From: Rhizaria sp. SCN 62-66
Taxonomy: Eukaryota; Rhizaria, unplaced
DNA length: 64,000 nucleotides
Direction: 5' to 3'
NCBI GenBank assembly: GCA_001724265.1
Contig: MEDY01000025.1
Span: forward strand, 1 to 64,000
Below are positions 33,601 to 43,781 of this stretch, one piece after another. Below the pieces are notes generated by a model, which worked only from the letters and a program-made list of their open reading frames with translations, was not told where the DNA came from and searched no databases. The position numbers and the translations under genes were made by a program. How positions within the stretch are numbered: the first letter of the stretch is position 1; each line of letters starts with the position of its first letter.

Positions 33601-36600
33601 GGCGACGGGCTTCCCCCGCGCGCGCTCGCGGCACTGCGCGTCACCACGGCCTCCGCGGCTGCGCTGCCCGCTGTGGGCGCTATGGCCGGTGTGACCGCCG
33701 GAGCCGCGGTGGCCAGTGCACCTGAGACTGGGAGCGGCTTAGCTTCATCATCCTCTGCTGCGGGAGGCGGCTTGACTTACTTCGCGCCGTGCGGTGTCGA
33801 CGCCGAGCTGCGCGCACTGGCCTCGCTGAGGGGGCTAGCGCGCGACCGGCTACTTAAACTGCCGGGCAATCTAAGTACCTTATCTTCCTCGTCCTCGTCT
33901 TCGTCTTCTTCAGACTCTTCGTCTTCCTCAGACTCTCCGAGCAACAGTGAGAGCATGAGTGATAACAATGATAACGCAAGTACTGCTGCTGCCGCTGCTG
34001 CTACTGCCACTGCTAACGCGGCTACTTACGCGTCCGAGTCCTGGCCCTACTTACACCATGAGAGCTCTCGGTGGGCGGAAAGTCAGGCTGCGGCCCTGCT
34101 GGCAACTGAGGCCGCCGCTGACTCCGCTCTGCTGCCCCAGAAGGAGGAGGCGCAGGATGATGAGGTACTTACCCGGTCTAAGTGTCCCTGGCGCGGGGCC
34201 GGGTTCGCGCGCTTCTGCGTGGGCCACTACCGCGCGGGGCAGCGGCGGGTGTTGCTGGCCACGCTCAACCACGCGCTGCGCAGGGAAGTCGCTGTCACTG
34301 CGCTCAAACAGCAGCAGCAGAAGCAGCAAAAGCAGCAGCAGCAGCAGCAGCTGAAGCAAGAGATTGAGCACACAGAGTTAAGCCGTGTCATGAGTGATGT
34401 GAGTGCTGCGTTCAGCGAGTGGCGCGGATACTTAGACCAGTGTAAGGGCTTCTGCCATCCTCACATCACGCCCGCACTGACGCTCTCGTCGTCTGCGGCG
34501 CCCACGGCCACTGCCACTGGTGTCGTTGCGGTGTTTGACTCTGGCGACGCGGCTGTCGGCGCCCCCTTAGAAGTGCTGTCGATCCCCCCCTCCACTTACA
34601 TCTCCCCCTCAGACCTACTTACACTCGCACCCGCTGCCGCCGCCAAGAGCGCCGGTCCTTCCCCGCCCGGCCTCCTTACCCACGGTGTAAGTACCTGCGC
34701 GGCGCACGTGCTGTCGCGCCTGCTGCTGGAGCCCGCGGCCGCCGGCATGCTTGATAGCTCGGTCGTGGCCGCTCTGTGGCTGCTGCTCCTCGCGGCTAAG
34801 GGGGTACTTATAGGCGAGTCTAAGGGGGATACGGCTACGGGGGCAGAGGAGGCGTTGTGGCTGGCGACTCTCAGGGCCGACCCTGCCGCTGCGACACTGA
34901 CACAGGCACTCAAGCAAGCTCTCAGTCCTAGTAACGGTGGCGGCAGGAGTCGTTGCAACGCAGCTTCGGTTGTGCCGAACCACCCCTTAGTCTCTCTGGG
35001 GGTCAGCGCGGAGGCGGGTCTAAGTACCCCATTAGACGCGCTGGTTAGCGCCCTATTCAGCCTGCCTGCGCCGCCATCGACCGCGACGACGCTGCCCCTG
35101 CCGTTGCCGACCAAGGTGCTGGTGAAGGTGAACGCGAAGGGTTCGCAGCAACAGCAGCAGGCCGACATGGCTGATGCCGATGATAACGACGATGTCGATG
35201 ACGATACGATTGACGCCAGTGCTGTGCCCTTAGACGTGCTTGTCAGCGACGTCGGCGGCGTCAGTCAGGCTGAGCTCACGCAGCAGCTGGTCCAGGCCCT
35301 CACTCAGAAGCAAGACCTGAGTGATAACGCCTCGACCGCTGGCACTGATGCTGCTGCCACGAATGTTGTGTCGGTGGCGACATACATGTGCCCTCCTTTC
35401 ACAAAAGCTTTGGCTGCCAAGAACAACGCTGTTGCGCTCAACAGCAGCGTTGTGGCCAAGAGCGTCGTCACCTCCCCGGCCCTTACTCGGTCTAAGTACC
35501 TCTCAGAGTTCCTCACCGAGGCCTGGTCGCTGCTCGCTCCTACGGTCACTGCCGCTCTCCTTGCCTATAATGACGAGGCGGGGGACGACGAGGACTCGGC
35601 ATCACAGCACCAGCTGTTTCACACCGCGTTCATGGCTGCCGCGGCGCTGGCGGAGAGGCTCACGGTCACCCTCCCTGTCACTGTCGCTCGCGGCGGCTTA
35701 ACTTCGGGCGCGGTGAAGAATGTCAGTGTGTTGGTGCCGTGCCCCTTACACTTGCACCACATCACCAACGACACTTATGCGTATCGCAATGGCAACGCCC
35801 GCAACAGCAACGGCGACGACAGTGTTCTCACGCTGCTGCTTCCGAAGAAGAAAGCTGCTTCGAGCGCTGATGTAAGTACCCTGGACGTGAGTGTATGTGG
35901 CAGCAGCGTCAGGACCGGCCCTTCCTTGTCCGTCTGCGCAACTGAGCACTCCGCAAGCGGCTTATCTTTGGTCTCAGGCGGCCTTGCTTCGGGCACTGTG
36001 GCTCCAGCCTTTGCCATGACCCTCCTTGTCGCCCCCTCGATGAATAACAGCAGCGGTGGCACAAGTACTGCCTCTGATAGTGTTGTCGTTCTGAGTGCCA
36101 CATTAGAGACCGGCGGCTTAACTTCGGCGCACGGCAGCTTAGCTGCACGCATCCAGCAACATCAACAACAGCAGCAACAGCAGCAGAGCACTGGATCTTC
36201 GTCGCCCGCTACGGTCGAGGGCGCCCCTCCCCGCGGCCTCAAGACCCTGCAGGCCTCTGCCGCGGTCACTCTCTGGTGGCTCTCTCAGTGCTCCGGCGCG
36301 CAGTCGCAGTCGGCGCGGAAGCAGCAGAGGTACTTACAGCTCCTCATGAAGTACTTGGACGCAGACTCGCTCAACACCTCTAAGTACATGGAGTACTTAC
36401 AGGCGCTGTCTACGGGGTGCGCGCGCGCAGCGCTGTTGCATGCAGTGACGGCCACAGGCGCCGCCGCGGGAGCAGGGGCCGCTGCAAGGGCCCACCTCGC
36501 CTCCCTGCCTCCGCTGCCTTCGCTTACGCTCCCTCGTAGCAGCGGTTGTCAGAGCAGCACTAGGAACGCCAAGAACACGTCTGTCAAGTACTGTTTCCCT

Positions 36601-37842
36601 GTCAGCATCACCAACCCGCTCTGGTTCAACACCAACAGCACTGCGAACGCTGCCCTCACCGCGACTCACAAGAGCGCAGCCAAGTCGACGAACGGCAGTA
36701 ACGGCGGCGATGACTGCATCGAGATCCCCTCCATTTTCGGGTCTGGAGGGGTCGACGAAGCGTTCCTCCGCCTCGGTCGCACTGCGGGGTGGACTTCGTC
36801 TCGTCTAAGTACCCCCTTAGACGCGATCGCCACGACAAGCAGGCTGGTTTTGACTCCGGCTTACATTGCCGCTGTTCTGTGGGGACTTAAGGACCGTGAG
36901 AGGTACTTAGACGACCTCAAGGGGTACTCAGACTCACACGCAAGTCATGGTAACAGTAACAGCAGCAGTCGTACTGATGCCGATGTTAAGCCGCTGCCTT
37001 CCCTGCTCACGGTCACCCAGCCGTGTCCCTCGGTCGCTGCCCTCGTCAAAAGCTGCTCCCTCTCCGTCGGGCTCGCCGGCTGGACCCACTACAACCTCGG
37101 CAACAGTGGTGACAGCAGTGCCAGTGACATCGGCCGCTACGGCGCTCACGCTGCCGCTGGCGCTGTGAAGAGTGGCGGAGGCGTGGACCTGTCGCACCAG
37201 ATGCTGCTGCCGGCGCCTGCGGCTACGGCGACTAAGGGGCGCTTAGACGGCTCAGGGGACGTGGCGGTGCCGGCAGAGGTGATTTGCGTGTTGCTCACAC
37301 TGCTTAACTATGCCACCGACAAAACGCGCAACGACGACGATGATGACGACGATGATGACGATGACGACAACGACGATGACAGTGGCAGTGGCAGTGACTC
37401 TGAGAGTGCTGTCGTTGTGGGTAATCTCAGCACCTTTGCTGGCGACGGTCTCTCTGATACCGCCAGTATGTCTGCCGCCGTCAGTACCGTGACAAACATT
37501 GTCCGTCCTTTAGGTTTCCCGACAACAGCTGCCGCTGCGACTTCAACAAACCATGACGCTGTCAACAGCAGGACTAATATCAACACCGCCGCCGCGGCGG
37601 TCGTTGCCGCTGCGGCCGCGACCGCCGGCGCCACCGCCTACTGGGCTCCCCTGCTCACGGTCGTTCTCAGGGTACTGAGTGCGCAACACAAACTAAGGGC
37701 CGCCGCGCTCGCTGCGCTCGTCGATGTAAGTAGCACGGTGCACGCGGACAGTCTAAGTACCCTCCAAGCAGGCTCTGCGTGGGCCACGGAGCAGATGCAG
37801 CTTGCGGACGCGTGGGTCAAGGTGCTCAATCGCTACATCTAA
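30634..37842 (+). CDS. giant SETD3/SETD6-like (Rubisco LSMT family) SET-domain protein
   Basis: One exon from ATG 30634 (alternative in-frame ATG 30568) to TAA, 2,402 aa. The N-terminal half holds a split LSMT-type SET domain: GRGMVAVQEVRPGQVVCSVP, VPEWFWTVYAQWLPATYSDP, FDNFLWAHSAFSSRSF, then GVMLPFIDLSNHCHHWPVAW near residue 705-730 and YSKGDEVYNNYGPKSNEELL, GYGFVVP near residues 860-885. A substrate-binding-like segment (RFCVGHYRAGQRRVLLATLN) follows. Enzymes of this class methylate Lys or His of non-histone proteins; the substrate here is unknown. The remaining ~1,200 residues look partly globular but I do not recognise them. Inserts of Ala, Ser, Asn and Asp separate the blocks. This gene has the highest density of family A words (about 20 copies of TAAGTAC or its complement) plus inverted pairs of family B. 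Confidence 0.8.
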   Translation: MPGARKQTAGSGHAPAAPTAAAAAPTAPVTAAGAPAATSLAASPAADATALATATATSPAHSAKKSKLANHNNSTAATAASHSSGSSAGASAIAAAKERLAALRKSKAAKPTKSATTSSSLGSGTANTSSNANANSMVATKQQLLDQDQEQEQEQGEHDALVSLSSPSNTHTHTNNYNPSASSVATSSSGINGTAPAAAAAVGVTVIDPSRPPCPSPLPGGLTSDAADARFHDALLLLAGPQVFATATQGYTKLGRGMVAVQEVRPGQVVCSVPAALAITARLALRETREAGTGSESLTYTTNVSKGTSVSLGSVAGAAAHSLWLQALPTLLANSTAANAHNNAAARNNNSGSKNNNSSKSKKRSSSALTSEANNAKTATSAATATTATPAAVVAAGGVADDASVVDSDVLTLFLPGQTAVYAFLMYHRFATRHAPQPPRGLGGLSTSLDGDGLGDATETATASPRAGVSSDYLKSKGVPEWFWTVYAQWLPATYSDPLWWPLDQRERLLNNRSSSSNTTAASSQSQSLSTPLQQHQQQSALGMTVGGRLAALKRLYTLTIAPLAEMGGDCAAACTCKCTHAPAAAAAGDADAACDADAAPAYCVCGCKCDWRLIFGRFDNFLWAHSAFSSRSFPAAMATHAALLNQPLPLPLSLPQPQPLPVSGDVSSSTTSTSVSASASASAAAAAAATAAAADVASLCARYYTGRLLGVMLPFIDLSNHCHHWPVAWHAGPAKHHLDASKYPSDEHSAFDAQARAHLSKYPGDAKYLATLIESDKSKSSDSENASSDVSVAFGPGDGVSTTAYQYPLQFMPSSPTTPLQSDATALLTPTALTSSSSSRVSGNGAPLDWAVGYRSLTPYSKGDEVYNNYGPKSNEELLVGYGFVVPKNVDDNVAVKVRVSDVTVEGVEGLKRAIPKTNTSASAASAASAASPASTASASALSQNESESKSESLSAENDDTCADANYALIDVDVSALSTQIDDVLFLRGDGLPPRALAALRVTTASAAALPAVGAMAGVTAGAAVASAPETGSGLASSSSAAGGGLTYFAPCGVDAELRALASLRGLARDRLLKLPGNLSTLSSSSSSSSSSDSSSSSDSPSNSESMSDNNDNASTAAAAAATATANAATYASESWPYLHHESSRWAESQAAALLATEAAADSALLPQKEEAQDDEVLTRSKCPWRGAGFARFCVGHYRAGQRRVLLATLNHALRREVAVTALKQQQQKQQKQQQQQQLKQEIEHTELSRVMSDVSAAFSEWRGYLDQCKGFCHPHITPALTLSSSAAPTATATGVVAVFDSGDAAVGAPLEVLSIPPSTYISPSDLLTLAPAAAAKSAGPSPPGLLTHGVSTCAAHVLSRLLLEPAAAGMLDSSVVAALWLLLLAAKGVLIGESKGDTATGAEEALWLATLRADPAAATLTQALKQALSPSNGGGRSRCNAASVVPNHPLVSLGVSAEAGLSTPLDALVSALFSLPAPPSTATTLPLPLPTKVLVKVNAKGSQQQQQADMADADDNDDVDDDTIDASAVPLDVLVSDVGGVSQAELTQQLVQALTQKQDLSDNASTAGTDAAATNVVSVATYMCPPFTKALAAKNNAVALNSSVVAKSVVTSPALTRSKYLSEFLTEAWSLLAPTVTAALLAYNDEAGDDEDSASQHQLFHTAFMAAAALAERLTVTLPVTVARGGLTSGAVKNVSVLVPCPLHLHHITNDTYAYRNGNARNSNGDDSVLTLLLPKKKAASSADVSTLDVSVCGSSVRTGPSLSVCATEHSASGLSLVSGGLASGTVAPAFAMTLLVAPSMNNSSGGTSTASDSVVVLSATLETGGLTSAHGSLAARIQQHQQQQQQQQSTGSSSPATVEGAPPRGLKTLQASAAVTLWWLSQCSGAQSQSARKQQRYLQLLMKYLDADSLNTSKYMEYLQALSTGCARAALLHAVTATGAAAGAGAAARAHLASLPPLPSLTLPRSSGCQSSTRNAKNTSVKYCFPVSITNPLWFNTNSTANAALTATHKSAAKSTNGSNGGDDCIEIPSIFGSGGVDEAFLRLGRTAGWTSSRLSTPLDAIATTSRLVLTPAYIAAVLWGLKDRERYLDDLKGYSDSHASHGNSNSSSRTDADVKPLPSLLTVTQPCPSVAALVKSCSLSVGLAGWTHYNLGNSGDSSASDIGRYGAHAAAGAVKSGGGVDLSHQMLLPAPAATATKGRLDGSGDVAVPAEVICVLLTLLNYATDKTRNDDDDDDDDDDDDNDDDSGSGSDSESAVVVGNLSTFAGDGLSDTASMSAAVSTVTNIVRPLGFPTTAAAATSTNHDAVNSRTNINTAAAAVVAAAAATAGATAYWAPLLTVVLRVLSAQHKLRAAALAALVDVSSTVHADSLSTLQAGSAWATEQMQLADAWVKVLNRYI
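31294..31430. repeat. inverted pair of family B words
   Basis: GGCCTAACTTC at 31294-31304 and its exact reverse complement GAAGTTAGGCC at 31420-31430 flank about 115 nt of coding sequence and could form an 11-bp stem in the mRNA. Confidence 0.8.
32847..32862. repeat. perfect 16-bp palindrome, family A (second copy)
   Basis: CTTAGACGCGTCTAAG, identical to 14389-14404, read as LDASK and followed by TACCCCTCAGACG. Confidence 0.9.
35018..35037. repeat. family A hairpin copy
   Basis: GTCTAAGTACCCCATTAGAC: 6-7 bp arms around a CCCC-containing loop, read as LSTPLDA. Confidence 0.85.
35692..36127. repeat. two identical 16-mers of family B
   Basis: GGCGGCTTAACTTCGG occurs at 35692-35707 and again at 36112-36127 in the same orientation, each read as GGLTS, in different surrounding sequence. 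Confidence 0.85.
36803..36822. repeat. family A hairpin, consensus copy
   Basis: GTCTAAGTACCCCCTTAGAC: perfect 7-bp arms (GTCTAAG/CTTAGAC) with loop TACCCC, read as LSTPLDA within the SETD-like exon. Confidence 0.9.
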
Positions 37843-38463
37843 GGGCTTTTTTGGCGTGACGCAGTTCCCATTTAAACATTGACAGCATCAACCTCTTGAA
37901 GGGTTTTTCTTTATTTCAATTGTACATCTAGTATTTAGAATTCATGTGTAATTTTACACATGTGAATGAATAAATGATATTTATTGGTTCGCTCACGCTG
38001 TTACGTATTGCCATCCAGAAGCTATTTTTTGTCGGTCACAACTTTGTCGCAACTCGTTGTGTTTGATACTTGAGTCCGTACTAAAATGAATGCATAATGA
38101 CGACCTTTCGAGTTCATAGATATGTTTCCGTTCAGCGTGTCGCCGTCGTCTTCTGTGTCAAGGTGGACGAATGGTCTTCAATATGACAGAGCTTTATTAT
38201 CACGTAAATGCACAAGTACATCGCAGTCGGAGCGCTTATTACGTATACATGTACTGTACATGTATGTACAGTGTACTATTGTAACTCGCCTCTTAGCTAT
38301 TGCTCCAATGTGAACAAAAGCAAAGTCAGGCTTAGAGTGGAAAAACTAAAGTAACGATTAAGATATTCTGAATACCAACAAAGACACAAGCGCCAAACTT
38401 AAGAAACATTGCTCCCAGATTAATGAACTAATCAAAGATGCCACTCAGACGGCAAGCAAGCAC
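37843..38463. other. convergent spacer SETD-like/polyQ protein
   Basis: AT-rich 3' region of two convergent genes. It contains an AATAAA at 37969-37974 preceded by a small hairpin (TGTGTAA..TTACACA), and a 21-bp palindrome at 38245-38265. No gene supported. Confidence 0.5.
38245..38265. repeat. 21-bp palindrome ATACATGTAC-T-GTACATGTAT
   Basis: Perfect 10-bp arms around a single T, in a convergent intergenic spacer. It shares the TACATGTA core with the palindrome at 28063-28078. Confidence 0.85.
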
Positions 38464-41400
38464 TCAAAAGGCCGTTTTAAACCCGAGCCGCGCCTGTGCC
38501 GCTGCTTTCTCGTCCCTCGTCGGCGCCACCGCCGTAGCCACAGAGGGCGGCATTAGGTGATGCGGCGTTGAATGCGTTGCCGCTTTCTGCGCAGTTTTTC
38601 GGTCCTCCCGCTCGCGGGCCCGGTCGAGCCACTCTGGGGGCGCTACTTCGGTCACGGTAACCTGGAAAGGCACGTCAAACGCTTCGTCCCAGTCGCCCCC
38701 GTCTGAGGGGGTACTGAGCTCGCCGTTGTCTAAGGGGGTACTGAGCCCCGTGCCGGCGAGCACTTCGCGCCACTGCCGCCGCCACTGCTTGCGGGCTGCG
38801 GCCGTGACAGCAGTGGCGGCCCAAAGCGGGTCCTCGAGGAGCGCGCCCTGCCACTCGCGGCGCCACCCGTCATCGCTGTCGTCGTGGTGGTCGCGGTGGC
38901 TGCTGCGGCTGCTCTGGGGCAGCGTAATGGCGAACGAGAGAACGAGGGAGAGCTCGGAGGCGGAGGCGGGAGCGGCACTTACACGCCCGTCTAAGGGGCT
39001 GCGCTTAGACGCGGGTAAGTAGACGGACTTCTCCCAGACCGGCTGAAGGCTGAGTAGGTCGCGGCCCTTCGACTCCGCGCTCACGCTGCCCGTGCCCACC
39101 AACACGGGGTACTGAGCCGCCTCGTCGAAGCGTCTGCCGGCCAACGTGGCGGCCGCAGTTGTCGTCGCGGTTGCGGTCGTCGTCGTCGTGATCTGGTTGT
39201 AGAACGAGTTGAAGCTGCTCACGTCGCTGCCGTGAACGCTGCTGCTGACGTTGTTGATGCTGAACGTGGTGGTGTTGACGACGCCGATAGAGCAATGACA
39301 CGGCAGCTGCTTGATGTGTGAACTCGCAGAGCTCGGCAAAGTGACTGTGAGGAGGCGAGTGCCGTCGCAGGTACTTACATTTTCCTCCTCCGCAGAGGAT
39401 GAGGTACTTCCACCACGACCAAAGCCAGTGTTGTGGCTGCTCTTGGGCAAGGTCGTTGTAGTCACCCCCTTAGACTGTGTAAGTACCCCGACAGCAACGC
39501 TCTCCAGCCAGCGCAACACAACTTGCTTCACAAACGTGTCGTTTTCACTGTCACGGTCACTTTCGCTGTCCTCAGCATCAGCATCAGCGTCAGCATCAGC
39601 ATCATCAACACGGGCACTCGCAAAGGACTTGTTCATTGATGCGTTAATCGTGCTAGTGTTTGCTTTGCTGTTGTTGCGATTCTTATGACCAGCTTTGTGA
39701 GGCTTTGTTGCGAGCTGGATGACTGAGCGCAAAGCATTCACATCGATGACAAAACGTAGGTAGCGGTGCACTTTAGTCAAGCCGCGCACGCTGTGAGTAT
39801 AGATCGCCGGGGGCTGACTGAACAACAAAGCACTCGAATGAGATTTAGCAGGAGCAGGAGCAAGAGTACTCAGAACAGACGTGGCTGTACTTACATTCGC
39901 CTGAGCAACACGAACAAAGCTCTGCTGCTGTAAATGCTGCTGTAAATGCTGCTGTTGCTGCTGCTGTTGCTGTTGCTGCGGCGTCGCTTTGGGCGTCGGC
40001 AGCGGCGGCAGCAGCGGTGATTGTGCTTGCAAGAACAACTGATGGGACTGAGACTGAGACTGAGACTGAGACTGAGACTGCGACAGAGACTGTGTGATGT
40101 TGAAGACCTTATCGTCTAAGGGGGTATTGACACTGACGGCGTCATAGTACTTGTCCCCTGCATCGTCAGTCTCGCTTGCAGCGACACTTGCGTCGCCCCC
40201 ACTGACAATGTCGCTGTCAGGAGTACTTATATGAGCGGGAGTGCTCGCATTGGAGGTACTTACCTCAGCCACAGTCCCGCGAACCGCAGCCGCAAGTTCG
40301 TTCTGCTGATGCTGCTGCTGTCGCAACAAAAACTCTTGCTCCTGCAGCTTCAACTGCTGTTGCTGCAGTAACAGCTGCTGTTGCAACTGCTGCAGCTGCG
40401 CCTGTCGCTGTTGCTGCTCCTGCTCCTGCTCCAACTTCTGCTGCTGTAGCTGCTGCTGCTGTTGCTGCAACAATATCTGCTGCTGCTCCTGCTCCTGCTG
40501 CTGTTGCTGCAGCAGTTGCATTTGCTGCTTCCGCTCCTGCTCCTCTTGCAGCTGTTGCAGCTGTTGTTGTTGTTTTTGTTGCTGCTGCTGCTGTTGCTGC
40601 TGCTTTATCAAAGCAAACTGACGTTGCCGCTCCTGCTCCTGCTCCTGCTCCTGCTCTTGTTGTAGCTTCTTTTGACGCAAGAGCAGTTCCTGTTGCTGCT
40701 GCTGCTGTTGCTGTTGCTGCTGCTGTTGCAGTTGCTCTAGTTGTAAGCGACTGTGCCCGCGAGCCTCCTCAGCAGCGTCAGCCGCAATCGAGTGACTGTG
40801 AGCCGAACTGACCCTGTGAGCGTCCACATGACCGTGAGCTGCAGACTCATTGTTAGTCCTCGTGTTTTTCGCGCTTATCCGATCGACGCCACTGCCACCG
40901 TCACCGCCACCGCCGCTGCCGCTGCTGCTGCCGCTGCTGCTGTCCCCGCCGCCGCTGCTATGGTCACCACGGTAGACGACAGGCGCCAGCAAATGCGTCA
41001 TATCAGGGATGTAGCCGTCATACAGCGCAACTTCCCCGCCGCCGCCGCCACCGCTGACACTAGGGCCGAGACCAGTAGCGTCGCTGTCGAACGCGCCTGC
41101 GCTGGTAGCATTGTGACTTCTCACAGCACCCTTGGCGGCCGCAGCTGCAGCAGCCGCTGCCGCAGAGCTCGAGCTCAAGCGCGAGCTGCTGACAGCGGCG
41201 CCTGCAACGCCGCCCTCGCTTGCGGGGATAATCCTGTTGGCGCCGGCGCCGGCGCCGGCGTTGGCGGCACTGGAAGCGCTTTGCAGCAGCCCCCCACCAG
41301 CGCGCTGCAGGAGCCGGTAAATCTCGGGGTCGTGGCGCCACGGCTCCTCCAAAGTCAACCCGCCACCGGCACCCGCACCCTCGGCGCCAGAGCCCTTGTA

Positions 41401-42203
41401 GCCGCTGTTACTCGTGCCTGCGCTGGCGCTAGCAGCGTTTGCAGCGACGCTCTTGTTTGCAATCGTCCTCGAAGCCGGGACCGCGTTTGCGCCGTGTTGC
41501 TGCTGGGTACTTAGACTGCTCTTACTTAGACTACCTGCGGCGGCGCCACTCAGATGGATCGCGGGGCTAAGGGGCGCCGAAAAGAGCAGCGGCGCCTGAG
41601 GGTTCACCACTCCGGTCACTACGGCCCCGTCGAAGGGGGCGCCGACCCGGGCAGCCGCCGCGGCTAAGGGGTTTGCGGAAGAGGCACTTAGACCGAGGCC
41701 GCCCTGCTTCTGCGGCAGCGGGGGCGCGGGCGCAGGGAAGAAACGGACGCGGGTCGCCAGGTTGAGGGCGGCCCGAAACGGCGAGGGCGCACTTACATTC
41801 GCACTTACATTGCTCGGGGCACTGACACTCGCGGCAGGTGAGGGGGCACTGGCATTATGCTGTGAAGGAGAAATAATAGCACTATTCAGAACGGCAACGT
41901 TGTTATTGTTAAGGTTAGACCGCACTTCAAGTTGTTGCTGTTGCTGATGCTGTTGCTGAGTGTCTTCGAAGTTAAGCCGCGTTGGCTTGGGAGGCGCATT
42001 GATAAAATGGGCCGCCTCAGCCTCTGCCGCCGCCGCCGCCGCCGCCACAGCATCAGCCTTTGCACTTGCGCTTACTTGAGCCAACATCAAAGCCTGTTGC
42101 TGCCGCTGCTGTTGTTGCTGCTGCTGAAGCTGTAACTGAAGCTGCTGCAACTGCTGCAACTGCTGCTGTTGCTGCTGTTGCTGCTGTTGCTGCAGTTGTT
42201 GTT

Positions 42204-42238
<35 letters not shown>

Positions 42239-43293
42239 TGGTGTTGGTTTGTCGGAGATGTAAAGAACCTCCGCTGCTGCTGCTGTTGCTGCTGCTGTTG
42301 TGAAGTCGGCAGCTGTTGCGTGACAGTCCGTTTGTTATTGTTGTAGTTATTGTTGCCCATGGCAGCAGCTGTCGTCGTTGTTGCGCTAGTGGTTGGCAGA
42401 GGCGAGTAGATGAACGAGTCGGCCGGCGACACGGGTACCACGATTCCCCCCGCCCCCGCCATAGTAGCGGCCGTGTAAGTGCCGGCCGCGTAAGGAGGCA
42501 GCGGGCGGGAGCCCACGGTCGGGGTCGTCATAAACAGCAAGTTACCCCCGTGGCCGCCGCCGTATCCACCGCCGTATCCACCGCCGCTCCCGCCGCTACC
42601 GACGACGCCGTGCACGTTGACGTTAACATCGCGAGCAGCAGTCGCACTCTGACTATAGTGGCTGTAACTCTGAGCCTGGGACTGAGACTGTAGCTGAGCC
42701 GCGGTCAAAGGACCATGCATAGCTTGCATCGCGTTTGCACCCCCGAAGTGTTGCTGCTGCTCTGAAGCGCTGGCACTGCTGCTGCTGCCGCTGCTGCTGT
42801 AATTGTTGCTGTTGCTTGACAGCCTGAGGCTGTTGTCGAGCGCCGACAGCATCGACGTGTGTTGCGTGACGGGCGACAACAGAAATGCAGCCGCCGCCGC
42901 TGGCGAGGCCAAGTCACTGCCACTGCCGCTGGAGAGCAAGCTTGAGTGCGGGCTGCGGGCGCTGCTGCTGGCGCTAGCGCTGGTGCTGGCGTCCGCCGCG
43001 CTGGCGCTGCTCGTGTTAACGTTCACGTGCGTCGAGTTGTTGTTTGTAGTATAGTAGTTGCTGTTATTGTCAATACCGGGGGCGGGGGAGAAGAGCAAGA
43101 ACGAGTCGGGGGTTGCGTGGGGCATCGTAGCGAGCCTGTTGCGGCTGTGCGCGACTGTGTAGAGACGGCTGCTGTCGGCAATCATGCTGGTGTCGTCAGC
43201 GTTGTGGCCGGCCCCCGGTGTGCCGGCGTAGTAGCGCCCGTAGGGGAGGCCGGGCGGCGGGGAGCGGGCCCCGGCGGGAGGCGAGAAGGACAT
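38464..43293 (-). CDS. polyQ-rich protein of unknown function
   Basis: Single-exon frame, 1,609 aa, ATG 43293 to TGA. I do not recognise a family. Residues ~340-430 and ~850-1,020 are Gln-rich tracts (CAG/CAA coded, with interspersed Leu, Glu and Arg) likely to form long coiled helices. Other inserts are Ser, Asn and Ala rich. The C-terminal ~400 residues look more globular. Blocks include VRGLTKVHRYLRFVIDVNAL, VVLRWLESVAVGVLTQSK, SLQPVWEKSVYLPASKRSPL, LSLVLSFAITLPQ, then a Trp/Arg-rich stretch (WRREWQGALLEDPLWAATAV) and VTVTEVAPPEWLDRARERED. The long open frame in non-repetitive segments supports a real gene. The annotated ATG is preceded by a likely acceptor (ATATCTAG), so a 5' UTR intron is possible. 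Family A and B words recur. Confidence 0.65.
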
Positions 43294-43781
43294 CGGTGGA
43301 ACAGAAGCTAGGAACCTCTGCTAGATATAAAAACAAAACAAATACAAAATAAGATAAGTGAAATTATTGCAAATTTTGTCTATAGCTCGGACAACGGACG
43401 TGAATTTGAAATATCGGTCATCTTAGAACACGCTCTCTGGACCTCGCGCTTGCTGGCGAACTGGCTGGGAGCCAACGGCTAGCAGCGGCAATCTCCAACG
43501 GCTCTCGAAACGCCAGCCAACAGCGAGGCCGGCGAGCGTGATTTATTCAGAGGTGTTTGCTCGCATAATATACCTACAAAAGCGAGTGTTATTCTTTGAA
43601 TTAGAAGTTATGCTAATAGTTATATTTAGCTGTTTGTGCTAAATTTGCGTAGAAGTTGTCATTTGTACTGAACTATCCCTCGTCGTTTCGCCTCTCGTCT
43701 AACGCTCATTCCACACTTCCGCGACACCCCTTTCCGTTCTTCCGTGCTTTACGAACAGCGCAACGCCACCCCTCGTGCACG
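43294..43781. other. divergent spacer polyQ protein/DnaJ
   Basis: Shared upstream region; AT-rich 43320-43390 and 43555-43670, pyrimidine-rich just before the DnaJ ATG. No defined element. Confidence 0.45.

Noticed and set aside
36803-36822. CCCCCTTAG/CTAAGGGGG words as telomere-like repeats
   Set aside because: They are single, dispersed, inside exons and bounded by inverted arms, not tandem arrays.
42060-42300. CAG/CTG repeat arrays as CRISPR or satellite arrays
   Set aside because: They are in-frame Gln codons of the polyQ protein without spacers.
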